From the NCBI GenBank assembly GCA_963794605.1, contig CAWCEN010000003.1, positions 372,001-436,000 of the forward strand: a stretch of 64,000 nt of DNA. Reading direction: 5' to 3'. Within the stretch, counting starts at the first letter, position 1, and each line of letters opens with the position of its first letter. The translations under genes and the position numbers were made by a program. This stretch comes from VAXT01 sp963794605. GTDB lineage: Bacteria; Actinomycetota; Thermoleophilia; Gaiellales; Gaiellaceae. The notes beneath the pieces are model-generated. The model had not been told where the DNA came from. It ran no database searches and saw only the letters and a program-made list of their open reading frames with translations. Shown here piece after piece: positions 58,335 through 64,000 of the stretch.

Positions 58335-59678
58335 GTGCTGAATCCAAAGGTCTTCAAAGCCTACGACGTGCGGGGGATCTACCCGAGCGAGATCGACGAG
58401 GACGGCGCACGCGCGATCGGACGTGCTTACGTCGAGCAGTTCGAGCCGAAGCGGATCGCCGTCGGCCGGGACATGCGCAGCTCATCGCCCTCCATGGCGC
58501 AGGCCGCGATCGAGGGCGCGGCGGCCGCCGGCGCCGAGGTGATCGACATCGGCCTCGTCGGCACGGAGATGCTCTACTTCGCCGTCGGGCACCTCGGGCT
58601 CGACGGCGGGCTCCAGGTGACGGCGTCGCACAATCCGAAGGAGTACACGGGGGTGAAGATCGTGCGGCGCGGGGCGATGCCCGTCGGCGGCGAGTCAGGC
58701 CTCCTGGACATCCGCGACCGAGCCGTGTCCCTTTCCGACATGTCAGAGGGTCAGACGCTCGGACGTGTGCAGAAGGAAGATGTCTTTCCGGGCTTCGTCG
58801 ACAAGGTCTTGTCCTTCGTCGACCTCGAGGCGATCCAGCGGCAGCGGGTCGTGATCGACGCGGCCAATGGCATGGCAGGCGTCATGCTCCCGCCCGTCCT
58901 GGAGCGGATCCCGATCGACGCCGTCCCCTACTTCTTCGAGCCCGACGGGACGTTTCCGAACCACCAGCCGAACCCGCTCCTCCCCGAGAACCGCGAGTTC
59001 GTGATCGGCAAGGTGCGCGAGGACGGAGCCGACCTCGGCGCAGCCTTCGACGGCGACGCCGACCGCTGCTTCTTCATCGACGACACGGGCGAGTTCGTCC
59101 CCGGCGACTTCGTGACCGCGCTCCTCGCCGAGTCGATGCTCGAGAAGAACCCGGGCGCGAAGATCATCTACGACGTGCGGGCCAGCTGGGCCGTCCCCGA
59201 GACGATCGAGCGGGCCGGCGGGACGCCGCTCGTGAACCGCGTCGGCCACGCGTTCATCAAGCAGCGGATGCGCGAGGAGGACGCCGTCTTCGCGGGGGAG
59301 GTCTCAGGCCACTACTACTTCCGCGACTTCTTCCAGGCCGACTCGGGCGTGATCCCGTTCCTGCTCGTGCTCGAGCTCGTCTCGAAGCGCGGGAAGCCGT
59401 TGTCCGAGCTCCTGCGCCCCTACCGGGAGCGCTACTTCCTGACCGGCGAGATCAACGTCCCGGTGTCGGACGTGGCCGTCAAGCTCCAGGAGATCAAGGA
59501 ACGGTTCGGCGACGAAGGCAAGGTCTCGCACCTGGACGGGATCTCGATCGAGGCTGACGACTGGCACCTGAACGTGCGTCCGTCGAATACCGAGCCGTTG
59601 CTCCGGCTCAACCTCGAGGCGTTCTCTCAAGAGCTGATGGAGCGCAAGCGCGACGAGGTGCTCGAACTGATCAGCTGA
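58335..59678 (+). CDS. Phosphomannomutase/phosphoglucomutase
   Basis: The enzyme moves phosphate between C1 and C6 of mannose or glucose for nucleotide-sugar synthesis. The 447-residue product has the phosphoserine loop TASHNPKEYTG, the Mg-binding loop FDGDADRCFF, the sugar-binding GEVSGHYYF and the phosphate-binding RPSNTEPLLRL. The GTG at 58335 has a TACCAT box 6 nt upstream (leaderless pattern); a frame to 58083 overlaps the divergent cyclase gene. Confidence 0.94.
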   Translation: MLNPKVFKAYDVRGIYPSEIDEDGARAIGRAYVEQFEPKRIAVGRDMRSSSPSMAQAAIEGAAAAGAEVIDIGLVGTEMLYFAVGHLGLDGGLQVTASHNPKEYTGVKIVRRGAMPVGGESGLLDIRDRAVSLSDMSEGQTLGRVQKEDVFPGFVDKVLSFVDLEAIQRQRVVIDAANGMAGVMLPPVLERIPIDAVPYFFEPDGTFPNHQPNPLLPENREFVIGKVREDGADLGAAFDGDADRCFFIDDTGEFVPGDFVTALLAESMLEKNPGAKIIYDVRASWAVPETIERAGGTPLVNRVGHAFIKQRMREEDAVFAGEVSGHYYFRDFFQADSGVIPFLLVLELVSKRGKPLSELLRPYRERYFLTGEINVPVSDVAVKLQEIKERFGDEGKVSHLDGISIEADDWHLNVRPSNTEPLLRLNLEAFSQELMERKRDEVLELIS

Positions 59679-59705
59679 CCGGGCGCCGTCGCTACTCTGT
59701 GAGCC

Positions 59706-60440
59706 ATGAGGGGACGGGCGATTTTGATTGCCTGTACGGCTGCGCTCGCGTTCACGGCGCCGGCCGTGGCTGCGCCTCCGCACCTTGCGCCGTCGGATCG
59801 CGCGGCGGTCAACAAGACGCTCGACGTCTTCGTCAACCATGCGGTCAAGCGGCACAATCCGGCGGGGGCGTACGACGTCCTCACACCCACGATGAAGGCG
59901 GGCATGAGCCGGCAGCAATGGAGTCACGGCGACATCCCTGTCTATCCGTATCCGGCCGCCGGACAGAAGTTCCACGGCTGGACGATCCAGTACCGGACGA
60001 GGGACGAGCTGGCGCTCGAGCTCATCCTTTCGCCGACCGCCAAGCATCAGGGGAAGCTGGGCCAGATCCTGTTCCACGTCTACCTGCACCCGGCGCACGA
60101 CAAGTGGCTCGTCGACTCGTTCATGCCCGGGGCGACTTTCGCGCCGATCGGCAAGCCGGCCGTCGTGCAGGCGGCACGCGACTTCCAGGCAAATCCGAGC
60201 GCCCAGACCTACAACCGGGCCAACAAGGACAAGCCGACGGAGCCGCCTCGCATCAGCGCCAAGTTCGCGCTCGTGCCGTTCGCAGTCATCCTGCTCGTCT
60301 TGCTCGGTCTCGGCGCCCGCGGGATCGCCGAGAACATCCGCTTCCGCCGGCTCGCCGCTGCGCACACACGGTCGATGGAGAGCTCGCCGCCTAGCATGCC
60401 GCGTGATGGAGCTGGAGCTCGGACGCGTCACCGACCGTAA
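59706..60440 (+). CDS. Secreted membrane-anchored protein of unknown function
   Basis: The 244-residue product has a signal peptide (about 1-22, AILIACTAALAFTAPAVAA), an extracytoplasmic domain (HNPAGAYDVLTPTMKAGM, QILFHVYLHPAHDKWLVDSF, reminiscent of small NTF2-like folds) and a C-terminal membrane helix (about 192-212). No function is recognisable. A TACTCT box sits 7 nt before the ATG. Its end overlaps the thioesterase start by 38 bp. Confidence 0.72.
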   Translation: MRGRAILIACTAALAFTAPAVAAPPHLAPSDRAAVNKTLDVFVNHAVKRHNPAGAYDVLTPTMKAGMSRQQWSHGDIPVYPYPAAGQKFHGWTIQYRTRDELALELILSPTAKHQGKLGQILFHVYLHPAHDKWLVDSFMPGATFAPIGKPAVVQAARDFQANPSAQTYNRANKDKPTEPPRISAKFALVPFAVILLVLLGLGARGIAENIRFRRLAAAHTRSMESSPPSMPRDGAGARTRHRP

Positions 60441-60861
60441 GCCGCCGTTCAAGTTCTCGTCGCTGACGCGCGTCGGGTTCTCCGACACGGACGCGCAGGG
60501 CATCGTCTACTACGGCCGGTACCTGCCGTACTTCGACGCGGCGCGCGTCGAATACCACCGGCACTTGAAGATGCGGTACGAGGAATTCGAGGGCGATCTC
60601 GTGATGCGCGCGACGAACATCGAGTACCTCGCGCCAGCGCGGTTCGACGACCTCGTCGAGGTGTTCGTCCGCGTGCAGCGGATCGGCCGGACGAGCGTGA
60701 CCTACGAGCTGGCGGCGTACTTCGTCGACGACGACATGCTGATGGTGACGGCGCACCAGACTCTTGTCCTGGTCGACCTCGAGGAGCGCAAGGCGTGCCC
60801 GGTTCCGGAGGCGATCAGGGCGAAGATCCGCGAGTTCGAAGGCGCCGATGCCGAGCTCTAG
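60403..60861 (+). CDS. YbgC-type acyl-CoA thioesterase
   Basis: The 152-residue hotdog-fold protein has the 4HBT thioesterase signature DTDAQGIVYYGRYLPYFDAA with its catalytic Asp (the DxxGxVYY motif) and EYLAPARFDDLVEVFVRVQR. It would hydrolyse short or medium acyl-CoA; members of this type often belong to Tol-Pal clusters in proteobacteria, which are not present here. The start is GTG 60403 or ATG 60406. Confidence 0.88.
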   Translation: MMELELGRVTDRKPPFKFSSLTRVGFSDTDAQGIVYYGRYLPYFDAARVEYHRHLKMRYEEFEGDLVMRATNIEYLAPARFDDLVEVFVRVQRIGRTSVTYELAAYFVDDDMLMVTAHQTLVLVDLEERKACPVPEAIRAKIREFEGADAEL

Positions 60862-60997
60862 CGCGTGACGCCGCGGCGACCCGGTTACCCGTCCTCTGAG
60901 ATGACCGGGCGCCGCAGACGAACCCTCTCCCCCGTTCTCTCGTTGTAGGGCTCGGTTCTCGAACCGTCTATCCCTCGGTCGAGGTACCCCGCACATT

Positions 60998-61014
60998 CGA
61001 GGGACGATCCCTCG
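60998..61014. repeat. Intergenic hairpin CGAGGGA-CGA-TCCCTCG
   Basis: A perfect 7-bp stem with a 3-base loop in the 220-bp gap between the thioesterase and the M55 peptidase. It resembles the AGGGA/TCCCT arms of the REP elements at 8.2-8.8 kb. No T run follows. Role unknown. Confidence 0.4.
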
Positions 61015-61033
61015 ATCGAGTGATCGTGGACCT

Positions 61034-61054
61034 GTCCGGTGCCTGGCACCGGAC
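61034..61054. repeat. 21-bp palindrome GTCCGGTGCC-T-GGCACCGGAC
   Basis: A perfect 10-bp inverted repeat around a single T, 27 bp before the M55 start. Palindromes of the GGTGCCTGGCACC kind recur in many genomes as REP-like elements near RAYT genes. It could alternatively be an operator for the peptidase gene. Confidence 0.5.
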
Positions 61055-61081
61055 GTGGCCGTTCGGGATAAGTTCCGCACC

Positions 61082-61900
61082 GTGCGCGTGCACATCATCA
61101 GCGACATGGAGGGCGTCGGCGGCATCGTCAAGGGCGACCAGACGAATGCGGGACGTCCCATGTTCGAGGAGGGACGCAAGCTCTACACCGAGGAGATCAA
61201 CGCCGCCGTGCGCGGCGCGCAGGCGGCCGGCGCGACCGAGATCGTCGTCATGGACTGCCACGGCGCCGGCGAGGGCTACACGTTCAACTCGCTCATCCCC
61301 GAGGATCTCGACCCCGCGTGCGAGTACGTGGTCCAGGAGGAGTGGACGGAGTACACGGGCTTCCTCGAGGAGGGCTGCGACGCGGCCCTCTTCGTTGGCA
61401 TGCACGCGATGGCCGGCACTGCCGATGGCGTCCTCAACCACACGGTCTCGGGCCAGGCGTGGCAGAACCTCTGGTTCAACGGGACACGCGTCGGCGAGAC
61501 GGGCATCAACGCAGCGCTCTGCGGCACGTGGGGCTGTCCCGTCCTGCTCGTGACCGGCGACGAGGCCTCCTGCCGCGAGGGCAAGGAGCTCCTCGGCGAC
61601 GGCCTGACGACGGTCGCGGTCAAGAAGGGCATCGGCCAGACGAGCGCGCGGATGCTCGTGCCGTCACGGGCACGCGAGCTGATCGAGGAAGGCGCGAAGC
61701 AGGCGCTCTCCGACCTGAAGGCCGTCGCGCCCTACGACCCCGGCAAGCCGTGCGAGGTCAAGGTCGAGTACAAGCACACGACCGCCGCGCGGCAGATGCG
61801 CTTCCAGCACGGCGTCGAGTTCCTCGACGACCGCACGATCGTGTCACGGGCCGACGACTGGTGGACGGCCTGGAAGCAGTTCTTCTTCGTCGATAGTTAG
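61082..61900 (+). CDS. M55-family D-aminopeptidase
   Basis: The 272-residue protein matches the DppA/M55 zinc peptidases in length and motifs: VHIISDMEGVGG with the zinc-binding Asp-Glu, VMDCHGAGEGY, LFVGMHAMAGT and NHTVSG, then GETGINAALCG. DppA cleaves N-terminal D-amino acids from peptides, for example from cell-wall turnover. The GTG at 61082 gives the usual start; the ATG-type codon at 61055 adds 9 residues. It converges with the methyltransferase, overlapping by 4 bp. Confidence 0.92.
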   Translation: MRVHIISDMEGVGGIVKGDQTNAGRPMFEEGRKLYTEEINAAVRGAQAAGATEIVVMDCHGAGEGYTFNSLIPEDLDPACEYVVQEEWTEYTGFLEEGCDAALFVGMHAMAGTADGVLNHTVSGQAWQNLWFNGTRVGETGINAALCGTWGCPVLLVTGDEASCREGKELLGDGLTTVAVKKGIGQTSARMLVPSRARELIEEGAKQALSDLKAVAPYDPGKPCEVKVEYKHTTAARQMRFQHGVEFLDDRTIVSRADDWWTAWKQFFFVDS

Positions 61901-62499
61901 CGCTTCACGGCCACTATCGCCGAGCTGTCGGGCGTCGTCAGGAGCTCGGTCGCGACAAGCGTGTCGCGGCCGAGCCAGAACCTGCGGAGAGCGTCCGGCC
62001 ACTCGGGACCGTCCGCGGGCCAGAGGTGCGCCGGCGTGAGGTTGTCCATGGCGACGACACCTCCGGATGCGACGAGCTCGAGCGCCCGCTCGCTTTCGGT
62101 GCGCATCTGGACGGGCGGGCTGCGCTTCCAGCCTCCGCCGTCGAAGAACAGCACGTCGAACGGCGCCTCCGGCGGGAGCACCTCGTGCCAGTCGCCGTGC
62201 AGGACGCGCACGTTCGGAGAGTCGGCGAACAGCCGGCAGCAGGCAGCGGCCCGATCGTCGTCGGCCTCGGACGTGACGAAGAAGGCCTCGGGCCCCATCG
62301 CTGACACGATCCACGCCGCGCCGACCCCAGTTCCAGTCCCGATCTCGGCGAGCTTGCCGTTCGGGCGCGATGCGGCGAGCGCACCGAGGAGGCGGCCGAC
62401 CTCGCGAATCGACGAGCGCTCGAACCTCAGCTCCTCCGCCAGCGCTTCAGCGCGGAGGACGAGCTCCGGGACAGGGCCTAGGACGGCGTGACCCGGTAT
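61897..62499 (-). CDS. O-methyltransferase-like protein without a canonical start codon
   Basis: The core is a class I methyltransferase (about 200 residues from ATA 62497-62499): AEIGTGTGVGAAWI SAM motif, LFFDGGGWKRSP and VVAMDNLTPAHLWPADG. Family-like sequence (ALAEELRFERSSIREVGRLL) extends up to the rel stop, yet no ATG, GTG or TTG in frame occurs until GTG about 60 codons into the domain. Start is unresolved: ATA/CTG-like codons near 62480-62500 or coupling to rel translation are possible. Otherwise intact. Confidence 0.7.
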   Translation of the reverse strand: MPGHAVLGPVPELVLRAEALAEELRFERSSIREVGRLLGALAASRPNGKLAEIGTGTGVGAAWIVSAMGPEAFFVTSEADDDRAAACCRLFADSPNVRVLHGDWHEVLPPEAPFDVLFFDGGGWKRSPPVQMRTESERALELVASGGVVAMDNLTPAHLWPADGPEWPDALRRFWLGRDTLVATELLTTPDSSAIVAVKR

Positions 62500-64000
62500 G
62501 CGTCGAAGACGGCCTCCACGTTGCGGAGCGCCGTAAGGAGCGTGCGCAGCGACTTCACGTCGCCGAGCTCGGCCGTGTACCAGTTCTTCGCCAGCTGATC
62601 CTCGACCGTGCCGCCGTAGGAGACGATGTTCGCCCCGTGCTCCGCGAAGGTCCGGGCAACGTCCTCGAGCAGACGGGGCCGATCCCACGCGTCGACGGCG
62701 ATCTGGACGTAGAAGCTCTTCGTCGTCGCGCCGTCCCAGTCGACGTTCGTGAAGCGCTCGGGGTTTCTCATCAGCGCCTTCACGTTCGGACAGTCCTTGC
62801 GGTGGATCGTGATCCCCTTCCCGAGCGAGATGTAGCCGACGATCTCGTCGCTCGGCACCGGGGTACAGCACTTCGCCAGCCGGACCAGCACGCCCTCGGC
62901 GCCCTGGACGGTGATCCCGAGGTCGGTGCTCGCAGTCGTCTGCGGCTTCGGCTTGAGCGGGACGATCTCTTCCTCGGCCACCTCCGCGGTCTTCAGCCGC
63001 GCGAGCACCTTCTTGACGATCTGGCTGACCGGCAGCTTGCCGGAGCCGAGCGCGATGTAGAAGTCCTCGGCCTTCTTGAAGCCCGTCTCGCGAATAACCT
63101 GCGCGAGCACCGCCGAGCCCGCGATCTTCCTGTACGGCAGCTTTTGCGCCTTCAGCGCCTGCTCGAGCGCCTCGCGCCCCTTGTGCTCTGTGTCCTCGCG
63201 CGTCTCGCGCGAGAACCACTGGCGAATCTTGTTGCGCGCGCGCGTCGAGCGGGCGAGCGCCATCCAGTCGCGCGACGGCCCGCGGCCGCCCTTCGACGTC
63301 AGGATCTCGACGAAGTCGCCGCTGTGCAGCGTGTAGTGGAGCGGGACGATCCGCCCATTGACCTTCGCGCCGACCGTCCGGTGCCCGACGTCGGTGTGCA
63401 CCGAGTACGCGAAGTCGATCGGCGTCGATCCCGCGGGCAGGGTCTTCACCTCGCCCTTCGGGGTGAACACGTACACCTCGTCGTCGAAGAGGTCGGTGCG
63501 GAAGCCCTTGATGAACTCGCGCGGGTCGGCCTCGTCGTCGCCCCACTCCATCAGCTGCTTGACCCACTCGAGCCAGTCCTCGTCGAGCTTCTTCTTGCCG
63601 CCCGGCTTGTACGAGTACCAGTGAGCCGCGATTCCGAACTCCGCGCCCTCGTGCATCTCGCGCGTCCGGATCTGGATCTCGAGCGGGCTCCCGGCCGGGC
63701 CGACCACGGTCGTGTGCAGCGCGCGGTAGCCGTTGAACTTCGGCATCGCGATGTAGTCCTTGAACCGCCCGGGCATCGGCTTCCAGAGCGCGTGAATGAG
63801 GCCGAGTGCGCCGTAGCAGTCGCGCGTGCCCTCGTCGCCGGCCCGGTCGACGATCACGCGCATCGCCGTCAGGTCGTAGATCTCGTTGAACTCGCGGCCC
63901 TTCTTGGCCATCTTGTCGTAGATCGAGTAGAAGTGCTTCGCGCGGCCGGAGATCTCGGCCGGGATCCCGACCTTGTCGAGCTCCTTCGTGAGCACGATCG
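62478..64000 (-). CDS. rel: RelA/SpoT-type (p)ppGpp synthetase/hydrolase, 5' end outside the window
   Basis: Rel makes and degrades the alarmone (p)ppGpp. The window holds about 507 C-terminal residues: synthetase domain (EIYDLTAMRVIVD, RFKDYIAMPKFNGYRALHTT), TGS domain (VYVFTPKGEVKTLPAGSTPI), a conserved Cys-Cys (AKCCTPVPSDEIVGYI) and a C-terminal ACT domain (NIVSYGGTVEDQLAKNW). The HD hydrolase domain lies upstream beyond base 64000. The methyltransferase frame begins at its stop codon. Confidence 0.96.
   Translation of the reverse strand, partial: IVLTKELDKVGIPAEISGRAKHFYSIYDKMAKKGREFNEIYDLTAMRVIVDRAGDEGTRDCYGALGLIHALWKPMPGRFKDYIAMPKFNGYRALHTTVVGPAGSPLEIQIRTREMHEGAEFGIAAHWYSYKPGGKKKLDEDWLEWVKQLMEWGDDEADPREFIKGFRTDLFDDEVYVFTPKGEVKTLPAGSTPIDFAYSVHTDVGHRTVGAKVNGRIVPLHYTLHSGDFVEILTSKGGRGPSRDWMALARSTRARNKIRQWFSRETREDTEHKGREALEQALKAQKLPYRKIAGSAVLAQVIRETGFKKAEDFYIALGSGKLPVSQIVKKVLARLKTAEVAEEEIVPLKPKPQTTASTDLGITVQGAEGVLVRLAKCCTPVPSDEIVGYISLGKGITIHRKDCPNVKALMRNPERFTNVDWDGATTKSFYVQIAVDAWDRPRLLEDVARTFAEHGANIVSYGGTVEDQLAKNWYTAELGDVKSLRTLLTALRNVEAVFDAYRVTPS

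Overview
The window is high-GC bacterial chromosome. A dcw-type cell-division start (mraZ-rsmH-ftsL-ftsI), a fused SecD-SecF, a PafB/PafC-like WYL fusion, zinc-ribbon/coiled-coil proteins and many genes with a TANNNT box 6-7 nt before the start codon (apparent leaderless transcription) point to a deep-branching actinobacterium of the Thermoleophilia type (Solirubrobacterales/Gaiellales). That placement is inferred from gene content; there is no rRNA or tRNA here. Genes are dense, often overlapping by 1-8 bp, and no stretch over 300 bp lacks a gene.

Layout. 1-2.8 kb (minus): ftsI start, ftsL, rsmH, mraZ with a four-repeat operator, and a PfkB kinase. 2.8-8.1 kb: ECF sigma/ogt pair, an ArsR-SRPBCC stress pair, a response regulator with a degenerate receiver, a UbiB-like kinase. 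8.2-8.8 kb: a REP-associated tyrosine transposase flanked by its repeats. 8.8-14.4 kb (minus): secDF, yajC, tgt, queA; queG, the last queuosine gene, is at 36.6 kb. 15.6-17.7 kb: a two-component system; others at 34.8 and 39.5-41.4 kb. 18-24 kb: antiporter, epimerase, 3-hydroxyacyl-CoA dehydrogenase, methyltransferase, thiolase. 24-29.3 kb: four tandem alpha/beta-hydrolase-class III cyclase fusions cotranscribed with the thiolase and divergent from an aldehyde dehydrogenase. 30.7-34.8 kb: zinc-ribbon proteins and the WYL regulator. 41.9 kb: a methyltransferase frame with two adjacent in-frame UGA codons. 43-47.1 kb (minus): glpX, 2-phosphoglycerate kinase, cyclic 2,3-diphosphoglycerate synthetase and a metallophosphoesterase. 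47.2-50.5 kb: nuclease-like protein, hpt, MarR/cupin pair, M23 peptidase. 50.7-54.2 kb (minus): cytochrome c maturation genes with a CxxxY-type CcmE. 54.5-64 kb: endonuclease IV-like protein, cyclase-AAA-TPR regulator, phosphohexomutase, thioesterase, M55 peptidase, methyltransferase and a partial rel.

The most unusual content is (i) the four-gene hydrolase-cyclase array, where only one member keeps a serine hydrolase triad while all four keep the cyclase metal-binding aspartates; (ii) the double-UGA methyltransferase, a selenoprotein candidate; (iii) a cyclic-2,3-diphosphoglycerate operon, a pathway best known from methanogens; and (iv) dispersed hairpin repeat families, some with compensatory base changes, that supply start codons or C-terminal tails to neighbouring genes.
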